A stretch of DNA of 50,333 bases, from assembly GCA_018822435.1 (NCBI GenBank), contig JAHJKD010000006.1, positions 1-50,333 of the forward strand. The letters are read 5' to 3'. Every line of letters starts with the position of its first letter. The first letter of the stretch is position 1. The notes under the pieces are model-generated. The model made no database searches and was not told the origin of the DNA. It saw only the letters and a list, made by a program, of their open reading frames with translations. Below, in pieces: positions 39,293 through 48,867 of this stretch. The position numbers were made by a program, and so were the translations under genes. Source of the stretch: Patescibacteria group bacterium. Its GTDB lineage: Bacteria > Patescibacteriota > Patescibacteriia > UBA9570 > JAHJKD01.

Positions 39293-40522
39293 TTATTGGT
39301 TACCGATAGATCCGGTCAACTGATAAATCGGAGTAATAATTGATAAAGCCAAACCACCAGCAATCACACCAATGATGACAAGTAATATTGGTTCTAATAT
39401 GGTGGCTAAATTTTTTGTAAGATTATCAACTTCTTCTTCATAATATCTTGCCAAGTACAACAAAGTTCCTTCCAGTTTACCAGAACCTTCACCCACCTTT
39501 ATCATCCGGGTAACCAATTTTGGAAATTGATTCGGATGATCATCTAATACGACTGACAGGGCTTTGCCTTTTTGAACTTCTTCAGATGCTTCTTTCAGGT
39601 CTTTACGGTACACATAGTTATTTAAAGTATTATCAGTGATGCTCAGGGCGCGATCAATGGGAATCCCAGACTGGAGCAAAACACCTAAAGTCCGGCTAAA
39701 TCGAGCCAAATTTAAATTTCTGGAAATATTTTTAATAACTGGCGTTCCCAATATGATTCGATGGGTTATTGGTTTTACAAATCTCCGCTTTAAAAACCAA
39801 ATCAGAAAAGGCACGCCAATTACAGCTCCGATGGCAATATAAACACCGTAATTCTGGAAAACATCCGCCACCCATAAAAGCATTCTGGTGGTCAGCGGCA
39901 AAGCCACGTCAAAGCTTGTAAATAATTCCGTCACCTTAGGTAATACAAATATGGCTAATCCAAGTCCGATAAGGCCGGTCGCACCCAAAACAAAAACAGG
40001 ATAGAGCATAGCTGACCTAATTTTCCGCCGTAGAATCCAATCGCTTTCCATATGCTCAGCCAAATATTCCAGATTTTCCTCCAAAGTACCTGATTCTTCT
40101 GATGCCCGGACGATGCTTGTATAATATTCGGGAAAAACTTTGGGAAACTTTTCCATGGCCTCAGCCAGGCTCTTTCCTCCATCAATATCATGAAGAACTG
40201 AACTGAGGACCTTGCGCAATTTACCGCGAGATTGTTCGAGCAATGTGTCTAATGCTTCCTTTAAGGGCAAGCCAGCCTTAATCATTACAGCTAAATTCTT
40301 CGAAAGAAGAACTTTTTCTACTACAGTCACCCGGCCAAAACGAAAAACAGAACCTTTCGGTTGTTTTTCTGGCAGGTCAGATTCCTCACCCTCACCTTTA
40401 ATGGAAATTACCAATAAACCCTTCTTCTTCAGAAGGGCATCAGCATCTTTTTTACTGGCCGCCTCAATCTCCCCGCTTCGCATGTCACCCTTTTTTGTGG
40501 TGGCAGAATATTTATATTGCAT
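39293..40522 (-). CDS. pilC: Type IV pilus inner-membrane platform protein PilC
   Basis: A 409-residue GspF/PilC family protein that forms the rotor-like platform in the membrane. N-terminal cytoplasmic part starts MQYKYSATTKKGDMRSGEIEA, as usual. Two GspF domains (about 70-190 and 273-395) carry the motifs LPLKEALDTL, GGKSLAEAME and, in the second, GIPIDRALSI, GKALSVVL and FP.LVTRMIKVGEGSGKLEG. Three membrane helices lie at about 172-195, 218-242 and 378-402. All expected parts are present. Begins 1 base after the pilB stop. Confidence 0.96.
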   Translation of the reverse strand: MQYKYSATTKKGDMRSGEIEAASKKDADALLKKKGLLVISIKGEGEESDLPEKQPKGSVFRFGRVTVVEKVLLSKNLAVMIKAGLPLKEALDTLLEQSRGKLRKVLSSVLHDIDGGKSLAEAMEKFPKVFPEYYTSIVRASEESGTLEENLEYLAEHMESDWILRRKIRSAMLYPVFVLGATGLIGLGLAIFVLPKVTELFTSFDVALPLTTRMLLWVADVFQNYGVYIAIGAVIGVPFLIWFLKRRFVKPITHRIILGTPVIKNISRNLNLARFSRTLGVLLQSGIPIDRALSITDNTLNNYVYRKDLKEASEEVQKGKALSVVLDDHPNQFPKLVTRMIKVGEGSGKLEGTLLYLARYYEEEVDNLTKNLATILEPILLVIIGVIAGGLALSIITPIYQLTGSIGNQ

Positions 40523-40523
40523 A

Positions 40524-42227
40524 TTATTCGCTCGTCACCCGGATTATTTCGTCAATCGTCGTCTTTCCGGACACAACTTTAGTCAAGCCGTCCTCAAACA
40601 TGGTCAGCATTCCGTTTTCAACCGCTCTGTCCCTGATCACGCCGGAATCAGTTCTGCTCATAATCAATTTTTTAATATTGTCCTCAATTTCCATAACTTC
40701 AAAAATACCAACTCTGCCTTTATACCCGGAATTTCCGCAGGTTTTGCATCCCCGGCCGTGATAAATTCGCAATTCTTTGGCAGATTTCTTTCCTAATATT
40801 TTTTCTAAAGTGGTGCCCCGTTCTTCTGCCTCTCTTTTAATATGCTCCAGGTCTTTGCCCGTAACAACCTCACTGGTTACGCATTTTGGACAAATTTTTC
40901 TCACTAATCTTTGGGCAATAATTACATTGATAGTTGAAGCGATCAAGAACGGTTCTACATCCATATCCAGCAAGCGCGGCAAAGTTGTCGGAGCGTCATT
41001 CGTGTGTAGTGTGGAAAGCACAAGATGGCCGGTCATAGCGGCATTTACGGCAATGCCGGCCGTTTCATTATCTCTGATTTCACCGACCATGATCACGTCC
41101 GGATCCTGGCGGATAATCGATTTCAAGCCAGCCGCAAAAGTCAGATTTGTTTTTGCATTTACCTGGATCTGGTTAATGCCTTCAATACCATATTCAACCG
41201 GGTCCTCAATTGTGGCAATATTTACGTCGCGACGATTAAGTAATTTTAATACTGCGTAAAGAGTCGTTGTCTTGCCACTGCCCGTCGGGCCGGTAACCAA
41301 AATCATGCCATGCGGCTTCAAATATGCCGCTTTAACTATTTTCAGATCTTCATCATGTAAGCCGAGCTCTTCCAGGGTGAACTGCTGTGACTGGGAAGCA
41401 AGTAATCTCATCACGACTTTTTCACCATCAGAAACTGGTACTATAGACACACGCACATCTACTCGTTCATCATGAAAAACTTTAAAAAACTTTCCATCCA
41501 TGGCTGCCCGATGCTCGTCTGTTCGCAGTCGCGCCAGAATCTTAATGCGCATTACCACTAATTCATGGACTTCTTTGGGTAATGTTATTACATCATGCAA
41601 AACACCGTCTATACGAAACCGCACCAAAACCTGCTTCTCTTGCGGTTCAATATGAATATCAGACGCTTTATTTTCATAGGCATACTCAATAATAGTGTCG
41701 ACTATCTTTATAATAGGCAAATCCACTGATTTTATACCCATAGCTTCTGCCTGCTTCACACTTTCCTCAATAATACTATCAAATTCCTCTTTAATTTCCC
41801 GCTTATAATTTGAAAGTGCATTTTGGATGTCTCTTTTTGTGGCCACATAGGGTATTATTTCTTCTCCGGTTTTTTTCTTTAAAGCTTGAAATAATTCTAA
41901 ATTATCCGGATCAGCCATGGCCACATGGATGCCTTTAGGTGTTTTCTTGAAAGCAATTATATATTGTTTTCGGGCAATATTTTCCGGCACCACTTTCAGG
42001 GTAGTAAGAGGTATGGATTCTTTAGCCAGATGAATATAGGGATAATCAGAAATCGAAGACATCACTTGCCCAAGCTGTTCATCAGACAAATAGTTTTTCT
42101 CCAGTAAAACATCAGTGATCGCTTTTTTATGCGCCTTTGCGTCTTTTTCCGCTTCCGCAAATTTTCGGTCACTAATAAAACCGGAATCAACTAAAAACTT
42201 TTTTAGCTCATCAATCGATACTCGCAT
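40524..42227 (-). CDS. pilB: Type IV pilus extension ATPase PilB
   Basis: A 567-residue GspE/PilB hexameric ATPase. N-terminal MshEN-like domain (about 10-145), then the core: GPTGSGKTTTLYAVL (Walker A, about 315-329), Asp box TIEDPVEYGIEGINQIQV, Walker B (QDPDVIMVGEIRDNETA), His box (TGHLVLSTLHTNDA), and the zinc module CPKC...CKTCGNSGYKGRVGIFE (about 455-520). All catalytic motifs are intact, so it should power extension. No PilT retraction ATPase is present in this window. Its ATG overlaps the response regulator stop by one base (TAATG), coupling their translation. Confidence 0.96.
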   Translation of the reverse strand: MRVSIDELKKFLVDSGFISDRKFAEAEKDAKAHKKAITDVLLEKNYLSDEQLGQVMSSISDYPYIHLAKESIPLTTLKVVPENIARKQYIIAFKKTPKGIHVAMADPDNLELFQALKKKTGEEIIPYVATKRDIQNALSNYKREIKEEFDSIIEESVKQAEAMGIKSVDLPIIKIVDTIIEYAYENKASDIHIEPQEKQVLVRFRIDGVLHDVITLPKEVHELVVMRIKILARLRTDEHRAAMDGKFFKVFHDERVDVRVSIVPVSDGEKVVMRLLASQSQQFTLEELGLHDEDLKIVKAAYLKPHGMILVTGPTGSGKTTTLYAVLKLLNRRDVNIATIEDPVEYGIEGINQIQVNAKTNLTFAAGLKSIIRQDPDVIMVGEIRDNETAGIAVNAAMTGHLVLSTLHTNDAPTTLPRLLDMDVEPFLIASTINVIIAQRLVRKICPKCVTSEVVTGKDLEHIKREAEERGTTLEKILGKKSAKELRIYHGRGCKTCGNSGYKGRVGIFEVMEIEDNIKKLIMSRTDSGVIRDRAVENGMLTMFEDGLTKVVSGKTTIDEIIRVTSE

Positions 42228-42673
42228 TACATGTATTGGTCAATTTTTTCTAAAATATACTTCAATGAAATATTGGATTTTACCAGGTAATCTTCCGCTC
42301 CCAGCTCCATTGCCCGATCTATATCCGTGTCTTGGCCAAGATTTGAAAGAATTAAAACCGGCACATTTTTTAATTTTGGATTTTTCTTTAGCCTTTCTAA
42401 AGTTTCAAAGCCATCCATTCGGGGCATGATTAAATCTAATAAAATCAAGCCTGGCTTGTCCTTCTTTGCTTTTTCCAGGGCCTCTTCGCCATTATAGGCT
42501 AAAATAACGTCATATCCTTCGTGCGCTAGTTTTATCGAGTAAACCTTTGTAATAAATCGGTCATCGTCAACGACCATTAATTTATTTCCTTTGTTTTTGG
42601 CTCCTGTTGCCGTTTTTTTAACTGGCTCCTTAGAAGGTTTTATTGTACTTTTAGAAGTTGATTTTTTTGGCAT
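42227..42673 (-). CDS. Single-domain response regulator (CheY-like)
   Basis: A 148-residue receiver protein. A Lys/Ser/Thr-rich N-terminal tail (1-28) precedes the receiver domain: acidic pocket VVDDDRFI, phosphoacceptor Asp in LILLDLIMPRMDG (about 79-82), Ser in LILSNLGQ and Lys in EDYLVKSN. There is no output domain, so signalling is by protein contact. It is encoded between a histidine kinase and pilB, with its stop overlapping the pilB start, so control of pilus assembly is likely (inference). Confidence 0.93.
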   Translation of the reverse strand: MPKKSTSKSTIKPSKEPVKKTATGAKNKGNKLMVVDDDRFITKVYSIKLAHEGYDVILAYNGEEALEKAKKDKPGLILLDLIMPRMDGFETLERLKKNPKLKNVPVLILSNLGQDTDIDRAMELGAEDYLVKSNISLKYILEKIDQYM

Positions 42674-42696
42674 AGTAAAAAATATTATCTTTATAT

Positions 42697-42705
42697 ATTA
42701 TAACA
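42697..42705 (-). promoter_or_regulatory. Extended -10 promoter for the response regulator-pilB operon
   Basis: On the minus strand TGT-TATAAT (42705-42697), no convincing -35, with 23 bases between the -10 and the ATG. The same TGTTATAAT 9-mer occurs in the lepB promoter. Confidence 0.5.
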
Positions 42706-42728
42706 CAATTTTCAGTAATTTAAAACCC

Positions 42729-44561
42729 TTATTTTGTGGGTAAGACTACATAAAAAGCTGTCCCCTTTTGCTTTGCCCTGGGACGGATCGGAGACTTGAA
42801 CCAGATCTTGCCGCCAAAATTCTCAACAATCAGCTGGCAAATATATAATCCCAGGCCGGATCCTTCCGTTTCCATGCGCGTGGCGTTTTCCGCCCGGAAA
42901 AACTTGGAAAATATCAGATACTGCTTGTCTGTGGGGATGCCGATGCCATTGTCCTGGACGGTCAATTTAATTTTATCGCGGCCTTGTTTATCCAGCTTTA
43001 CTGATACGCCACAGGCAGTCTTGTCTGAATACTTGATGGCATTGTCCAGCAGATTTCCGAATATCTGGCGGTAAAGGGAAGGATCAGTTTCTATTTTGAA
43101 GGAACCCTTATCTTTCTTAAATTGAATGTCACAATTACGGGCTTTGATTATCATCGCCCTTTCCTTAATCATGTCTTTCATTAATTTAGCTACGTCCGTC
43201 TTTTGCATCTCCGGAATTATCTTACCTGTTTCTAATCTAGAAACATTGAGCAAATCATTTACCAAATTAATCATTCTATCATTGGAATCAAATGCTTCCT
43301 GGACAAATTCTAACTGCTGGTCAGTAAGCTTCCCGGCATCACCTGAAATTAACATCTCTAAAAACCATTTCACCCCGGACAAAGGCGTCCTAAGTTGATG
43401 GGATGCCACGGACACGAATTCCGTCTTCATCCTCTCGATCGTCCTCTGTTCGGAAACATCGCGGAAGACCACGACTACGCCGGACACTTTTCCCGTTTGG
43501 CTTTCAATCGGTGACGCCACGCTGTCTATGTCGATCTCGCTCTTGTCTTGGCTGATAAGGATGCTATTTTTGGGAATTTGCACCTGGACTTTTTCAACCA
43601 GCGCGTCATGGATGAATTCCAAGCTCTTTTTCTTTTTATCCTTGCCGTAAAAATTGATTACTTCATCGTATTTCATGCCCAATGCCTTTTTCGCCGGCAT
43701 TCCCAACATCTTCTCCGCCTCCTTATTGAAAATTATGATCCGTTCGTCCATGCCGATACCCAGAACGCCGTCGGCAATGCTCTCCAGCAAAACTTCAACT
43801 TTTTCCTTTTCGTCTTCCGTCTTTTCTTGTTCCACTCTTACGTCTTCTAACACATTAAGAACGGCCTTACGTGCCTCTTCCAGCTCTGTTATTCTAGATT
43901 CAGCCACTTGCTTAGCTACACCTAATTCTTTTTCACTTTCTTTTCGTTCAGTAATATCGTTAAAAATAGTCGCAAAATAATCTTTTTTCGGGCAAAAAGC
44001 ATAAATGGTATACCATCTTTTTAGTGGAGTAAAATATATTTCAATTTTTTTAGATTTATGCGCCAATGCCACCTGGCCGTATATTTTAAATAAATCCGGT
44101 TTGCTCTTTTTGATCCCGGGGATCACTTTGGTGACTTTTTTTCCAATTATTTCGCTTCTTTTCAGGCCCGTTTGCCTTTCAAAAGCATCATTAACTTCAA
44201 GAAAAATATAATCTATTGGTTCCCCTTTTTTATTTACCACTATCTTATGAAAAGCAAAACTGTCTGTCATATTTTCAAAAAGGGACCGATATTTTTCTTC
44301 GCTCTCTTTCAGGGCCTTTTCCGATCGCCTTTGTTTGCCCACAATAATTCCTAAAATCAAGCCGAAAGCGATTATTAAGGCCACTACCATCAGCCTCATG
44401 ATCAGCTCTTGCAGCTCCAGATCCAGCATCAGGTTCCCCCACAACGTCCCGCCAGCCAGAAAATAATAATTAATAAAACCGTGTATTATCCAAAATGACA
44501 CGGCTAATAATAAAGCTATTCCAATAATCCAATATTCTGGTTTTTCCTTTTTGTTTTTCAT
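42729..44561 (-). CDS. Membrane-bound PAS-domain sensor histidine kinase
   Basis: A 610-residue kinase. Two membrane helices (about 11-31 and 55-77) with a short outer loop; a cytoplasmic PAS domain (about 84-205, SLFENMTDSFAFHKIVVN...DITERK); a coiled coil (about 205-250, containing EARKAVLNVLEDVRVEQEKTE); a second PAS domain (about 252-368, ending VVVFRDVSEQRTIERM); HisKA with SVASHQLRTPLSGVKW (phospho-His about 387); and HATPase (about 485-608) with N box NLLDNAIKYS, G1 DNGIGIP and G2 GSGLGLY. All catalytic boxes are intact. Pairs with the response regulator 55 bases downstream. GGGAGG directly abuts the ATG, too close to act as a normal Shine-Dalgarno. Confidence 0.95.
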   Translation of the reverse strand: MKNKKEKPEYWIIGIALLLAVSFWIIHGFINYYFLAGGTLWGNLMLDLELQELIMRLMVVALIIAFGLILGIIVGKQRRSEKALKESEEKYRSLFENMTDSFAFHKIVVNKKGEPIDYIFLEVNDAFERQTGLKRSEIIGKKVTKVIPGIKKSKPDLFKIYGQVALAHKSKKIEIYFTPLKRWYTIYAFCPKKDYFATIFNDITERKESEKELGVAKQVAESRITELEEARKAVLNVLEDVRVEQEKTEDEKEKVEVLLESIADGVLGIGMDERIIIFNKEAEKMLGMPAKKALGMKYDEVINFYGKDKKKKSLEFIHDALVEKVQVQIPKNSILISQDKSEIDIDSVASPIESQTGKVSGVVVVFRDVSEQRTIERMKTEFVSVASHQLRTPLSGVKWFLEMLISGDAGKLTDQQLEFVQEAFDSNDRMINLVNDLLNVSRLETGKIIPEMQKTDVAKLMKDMIKERAMIIKARNCDIQFKKDKGSFKIETDPSLYRQIFGNLLDNAIKYSDKTACGVSVKLDKQGRDKIKLTVQDNGIGIPTDKQYLIFSKFFRAENATRMETEGSGLGLYICQLIVENFGGKIWFKSPIRPRAKQKGTAFYVVLPTK

Positions 44562-44586
44562 CCTCCCAATAAAATAATGCTCGTCT

Positions 44587-44595
44587 ATTATACCA
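44587..44595 (-). promoter_or_regulatory. Extended -10 promoter for the histidine kinase gene
   Basis: On the minus strand TGG-TATAAT (44595-44587) lies in the gap between the sulfotransferase stop and the kinase ATG. No good -35 is seen at the usual distance. Leader about 19 bases. Confidence 0.5.
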
Positions 44596-44613
44596 CAAAC
44601 CAGGCACTAATGC

Positions 44614-45558
44614 CTATTCCAGCCAATGCCCAAGATCCCGGCCGATCAGCTCTTGTATTTTTAATATATCATCTCGAAAAAGCGCCTGTAATTGTTTTCT
44701 GGTTTCCGGATCCATTTCCGGCTTTTTAATATTTCTATTTTTCGCCCCTTCAACTACTTTAATAATCCTCTCTTTTGGAAAATATGGTTTAGTCAAAATT
44801 ATTTTCTTTAACTTGAACTCAAACCATCTTGATTGCTTGGTTATTAAATAATGTAATGCTTTCTTCTTTTTATTTTTTTCCGGAGCGCCGGACACATTGA
44901 ATTTAAAACTCACGTCCGGAGAAAAACTATCATCTATTTCTAAAAATTGAAATAGTTCTGACAATAATTCTTGTGGGTGTTCTTTTAAATCATCCGTTAA
45001 AAAAATCTTTATATTTGAAAAATTTTCAAGATACGCTTTTACCTGATTATAATAAAAGCCCACATCCGAATAATACCAACGGAAATACCAATTGTTTTCT
45101 TTCCTTTCCTTTTCAGCTTCCAGCGCCTCTTCAAAAGAGAGATCTTCAACCAGATCCCGACGATGATGCAAATAATGAGAGTATGCCCTGTCTACCGGAT
45201 TCCTTAGCATTATTATAATCTTGGGATTCCCAAAATATTTCTTTATGAGAGGGATTGCTCTTTTATAAAAATATAGATTATCAACGCTTGATTCACCAAT
45301 GGCTTTTTGATTTTTAACTCCGGAAAACAATTCCAGATAATCTTGATAATCAGGAATGAATAATTTTTCCAATTCCGTGTCTTTCGGGCCCTGATGCGGA
45401 ATATTTAAAAACTGGGAAGTAATGAACTTCGGCTCCTTTACCGCGCTTAAATAAATATCAGGATGCTGCCTTAGATAATAAAATAATGAAGTTGATCCGC
45501 TCTTGGGCGCACCAACAATTAAAAAATTTGGTAAGTTATTTTTTCTTTGCTTTTCCAC
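44614..45558 (-). CDS. Sulfotransferase family protein
   Basis: A 314-residue PAPS-dependent sulfotransferase. The 5'-phosphosulfate loop FLIVGAPKSGSTSLFYYLRQ (about 12-31) and the 3'-phosphate site IIIMLRNPVDRAYSHYLHH (about 115-133) are clear, with the Arg and Ser that bind PAPS. It resembles bacterial and heparan-type sulfotransferases that act on surface glycans or lipids. The acceptor is unknown. A PAPS-making pathway is not in the window. Its start overlaps the DUF916-like gene by 23 bases; nearby glycosyltransferases suggest sulfation of surface glycans. Confidence 0.9.
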   Translation of the reverse strand: MEKQRKNNLPNFLIVGAPKSGSTSLFYYLRQHPDIYLSAVKEPKFITSQFLNIPHQGPKDTELEKLFIPDYQDYLELFSGVKNQKAIGESSVDNLYFYKRAIPLIKKYFGNPKIIIMLRNPVDRAYSHYLHHRRDLVEDLSFEEALEAEKERKENNWYFRWYYSDVGFYYNQVKAYLENFSNIKIFLTDDLKEHPQELLSELFQFLEIDDSFSPDVSFKFNVSGAPEKNKKKKALHYLITKQSRWFEFKLKKIILTKPYFPKERIIKVVEGAKNRNIKKPEMDPETRKQLQALFRDDILKIQELIGRDLGHWLE

Positions 45559-46450
45559 TATTTTTATCCTGTTTCTTTCTTGTAAGCAAAATGATCAAGA
45601 TAACTGCAACAATAACAACCGCCAAAACAATGATTATCGTCGTCCAATTGACCACCCAAAATGATACAGGTCCGGAGCTCACCTCTTCTGTTCCGCCGTA
45701 AGTCAAATTCGCGTAAGCCGTATATTTCCCGAAATTCGCCCCTTCTTTCCAGTCAATATAAAAATCCCTGATCGCGCCGGGAAATACGAAATGCCCTTCC
45801 GGATTGATGACCAATTCGTCTACCTTGATATTACCCTTGAAAATTTCTACGAATCCGGACGGCTTGACGTGGACATTGCCCTCATTTTTAAAGCCGACGG
45901 AAAAATCAATCGCTTCCCCCGGCCTGTATCTGTCAAAAAGCGTCTTGAATTCCGTGATCCGGCCCTGATATTCCAAATCGCCGGTTATGTTCACCAGCAG
46001 CATGGCCAGTAATTGCTCGTTTTCTTCCTGAATGGCGCTCTCTGAGGCCGGCATGGCCGATAGCACCGCATAATGCCCGCCTGACCCGGCTTCTTCCGGA
46101 GCATTGATGATATAAGTTATTTCCCTGGTCTCATTCGGTTCTACCGTAAACTCGATTTCCGAAAATTCGATCCAGTTCAGCAATTCTTCTTCAGAAGCGT
46201 TTATGAATTCTATGCTGCCCATATTGCCGACAGGCTGAAAGCCTCTGACCACCATTTCATATTGCGCCGGCTCTTGGCCGTCATTTTCAATACTAACCAT
46301 TCCGCTGGTCGTGCCCCCGGCCGCGACTGACTTTTCAATTATAGAGCTTGAGATCCCGACGGCTCCCTCCTCTTCCTGGGCAATGGCAAAATTGCCGGTT
46401 AATAAGATCCCGGCCAACAACATAATCAAAACCAACCATTTTATTTTCAT
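45536..46450 (-). CDS. Membrane-anchored DUF916-like (WxL-associated type) surface protein
   Basis: A 304-residue protein with a signal peptide (1-24, ending FAIAQ), an extracellular part of two Ig-like beta-sandwich domains, a C-terminal membrane helix (about 268-290, TTIIIVLAVVIVAVILIILLT) and a basic tail (RKKQDKNSGKAKKK). The first domain shows GISSSIIEKSVAAGGTTSGMVSIENDG...YEMVVRGF and FTVEPNETREITYIINAPEEAGSGGHYAVL, typical of DUF916-like proteins that sit at the Gram-positive surface. The second domain begins YRPGEAIDFSVGFKNEGNVHVKP. No WxL partner was found here. Function unknown; a scaffold for surface proteins or glycans is possible. Confidence 0.75.
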   Translation of the reverse strand: MKIKWLVLIMLLAGILLTGNFAIAQEEEGAVGISSSIIEKSVAAGGTTSGMVSIENDGQEPAQYEMVVRGFQPVGNMGSIEFINASEEELLNWIEFSEIEFTVEPNETREITYIINAPEEAGSGGHYAVLSAMPASESAIQEENEQLLAMLLVNITGDLEYQGRITEFKTLFDRYRPGEAIDFSVGFKNEGNVHVKPSGFVEIFKGNIKVDELVINPEGHFVFPGAIRDFYIDWKEGANFGKYTAYANLTYGGTEEVSSGPVSFWVVNWTTIIIVLAVVIVAVILIILLTRKKQDKNSGKAKKK

Positions 46451-46472
46451 ATTTTTGTTTTAAGATAATAAT

Positions 46473-48857
46473 TTATCTGGGATCCATGTCCGGATTATCT
46501 TCGATAAATCTAAGCGCGGCCGCATTTTGCGGATCAAGCTTTAATATTTCTCCAATCTCATTTTTCAACGCTTCTTTATCACCCTTTAATTCAAATACTT
46601 GGGCTAAATATAGATGGGTGTTCGGATCATTGGGATTCAGCTCGACCGCTTTTTCCAGGCTGGCTACGGCATTATCATAATCACCATATACCTGGGCGTA
46701 TAATTGGCCCATGGAAACATGTACATCTAATAATTCTGGTTTTTGTTCGGCCACGATCTTATATTGCTCCATGGCTTCGTCGAACCTTTCCAGCTTTTGC
46801 AGCATGAAACCGAGCCCAAACCTCGCCTCGGTATTATTCGGATCAAGTTCCAAGGTCTTCTCAAACATTTTCCGGGCCAAAAACATTTCCTGGTTATCAA
46901 CTCGATTCGCTCTTTGCAGGGCATAATTATAATACGCATTTGGATCTTCCGGATTGGCAATTATATTTTGCAGTAAGAAAATATCTTGTCCGATCAATTC
47001 ATCTGCTCCTTCAATAGAAAAATATTTATTCGCCCTTTGTAAATATTCCAGAGCTTTTTCGTATTCTCCAAAGTAAGCATGGGCAATGCCTGAATAATAT
47101 AATCCAATTTTATTATTATGAACTATTTCTTTTACGAAAAAATCATTCTGATAAAAATTTGGATCATAATAGCCATTATATTCCCAGGCGTTCAGGTCAT
47201 CTCCATAATCCTTTGTATATTGCATAACCTCTTCTTCCGAGGCTCCGGGTAATATTCTATAAAGGGTACCCGCCAGCGCCACCTGATAAAAATATGGTTT
47301 AGGAATATCTTTCGAAGATCCTTCTATGTAAACCGGTTGGTCTTTATTGGCAAACCAATTAATGTAATAAGGGATCAGTTGGTTAGGCTTAATGTCCTGG
47401 TCAGATTCCGGCAGTTTATCCCATTCCATCATGTCCGGATATCTTTCTCGCATAGCTTCTAAATTTACAGGAGAAAATAAAGTAAAATATTGAATCAAGC
47501 TAACGTCCGATCGAAAACCTTCGACTTGTTGTAAATACCAGACATTCCGAACCATGTTATCAGACTTGAAAATAATAATGGCATTTTCTTCAACACTAAG
47601 AAAATTATTTCTGGCTTGATCATATGAATAATAAAATTGGCTATGGTCAGCATTAGCATAATTCATCCATAAGACCAAAATCGGAAATATTAAAATAACA
47701 TATGCAAGTTTTGTCCAAGGCCATTTTCTCAACTCCTTCTGTAACAATTCCAAAACACCTAAAAACCCATAACCGATATAATAAGCCATGGCAATGTATC
47801 CTTGCAGATAAAAAACTCTTTTCAAATGATGGGATAAGTCATTGTACTTATTCCCCCGCAGTAATATGAATATTAGCGAATACATTATAAATATGCCCAG
47901 CATGATCAGGAACATCTTTTTATCCTTGCGATAAAGCCAGTACAAGCCGAATAAAGCCGGCAGCAGCAAGCCCAAAGAAAACTGCTCCGGCAGTCTGTCT
48001 TTAAAATAATCCTTCAAATGGGCGAATCTTGCCGCCATGATTTCCTGGTTGCCCATGTCCTGGCCCAGCTGGGAGCCGCCGTACTGCTTCCTTTCCACAT
48101 GATACATAAAATTCTCCCATGATTCCGTGTTTCCCCAATCCAGAAAAGGATCCTGTCCGGACCTGATCGGTAAAAATAAGTACGGCGTCAGCCCGATAAT
48201 AAATAACAAAGCCATTATTAAAATGACTTTCCATTTTTTTATTATTTGCCAATTATATAAAAGTATATATAAAGCATACAATGGCGCCATAGCCAGCATC
48301 AGATACAAGTGGTTTGTCAGGCTCAGGCCATAGCCCAAAGCAAACAGATAAAGCCAGTGGTTCTTTTTTGTCTTCACCCAAAAAGATATGAGCAATAATC
48401 CCAATATTGTGAAAAACAAATTTAATGTGTATACCTCGGCAATCAGGGCCTGCTCCCAAATTGTCGCGGCAAAGCCCAGTAAAAGCGCGATTGTTATTCC
48501 CACGGGCCTTTTAAATTTGCTCTTGATCGTATTCTGCGTGAACACGTATAATAATGAACAAGCCAGGGCACCAAAAAAAGCGCTCATCATATTCACGCGC
48601 CAGCCTACCTCGCCAATAGGAATGGAAGAAAACACCTTACCGATAATGCTGTAAATCGGATATCCGGAAGGATGTAATATTCCTAAATCGTAAGCAGCAA
48701 TAATGAATTCGCCGCTGTCTTCTGCCGTCACAGTAGGCGACACAGTCAATCCGTATACAGAAACAAGAATAATAAAAATAAATAGGGCAATTACCCATTT
48801 ATTCCCTAAATACTTTCCCACAGTTGGCATCGCTTTTTTAAGTTGATCGTTCTTCAT
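46473..48857 (-). CDS. DUF2723-type membrane glycosyltransferase with C-terminal TPR repeats
   Basis: A 794-residue protein. Residues 1-450 hold about 10-12 membrane helices with the DUF2723/GT-C-type start VSPTVTAEDSGEFIIAAYDLGILHPSGYPIYSIIGKVFS, where the acidic ED in the first outer loop matches GT-C catalytic loops. A soluble outer region (about 450-600) is followed by about five TPR repeats (about 590-785, e.g. FEKTLELDPNNTEARFGLGFML and LEKAVELNPNDPNTHLYLAQV). DUF2723 proteins are thought to be protein O-mannosyltransferase-like; substrate unknown. ATG 48857 chosen over an upstream in-frame ATG (48911) that lies inside the glycosyltransferase 2 gene. Confidence 0.82.
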   Translation of the reverse strand: MKNDQLKKAMPTVGKYLGNKWVIALFIFIILVSVYGLTVSPTVTAEDSGEFIIAAYDLGILHPSGYPIYSIIGKVFSSIPIGEVGWRVNMMSAFFGALACSLLYVFTQNTIKSKFKRPVGITIALLLGFAATIWEQALIAEVYTLNLFFTILGLLLISFWVKTKKNHWLYLFALGYGLSLTNHLYLMLAMAPLYALYILLYNWQIIKKWKVILIMALLFIIGLTPYLFLPIRSGQDPFLDWGNTESWENFMYHVERKQYGGSQLGQDMGNQEIMAARFAHLKDYFKDRLPEQFSLGLLLPALFGLYWLYRKDKKMFLIMLGIFIMYSLIFILLRGNKYNDLSHHLKRVFYLQGYIAMAYYIGYGFLGVLELLQKELRKWPWTKLAYVILIFPILVLWMNYANADHSQFYYSYDQARNNFLSVEENAIIIFKSDNMVRNVWYLQQVEGFRSDVSLIQYFTLFSPVNLEAMRERYPDMMEWDKLPESDQDIKPNQLIPYYINWFANKDQPVYIEGSSKDIPKPYFYQVALAGTLYRILPGASEEEVMQYTKDYGDDLNAWEYNGYYDPNFYQNDFFVKEIVHNNKIGLYYSGIAHAYFGEYEKALEYLQRANKYFSIEGADELIGQDIFLLQNIIANPEDPNAYYNYALQRANRVDNQEMFLARKMFEKTLELDPNNTEARFGLGFMLQKLERFDEAMEQYKIVAEQKPELLDVHVSMGQLYAQVYGDYDNAVASLEKAVELNPNDPNTHLYLAQVFELKGDKEALKNEIGEILKLDPQNAAALRFIEDNPDMDPR

Positions 48858-48867
48858 AGCACATATT

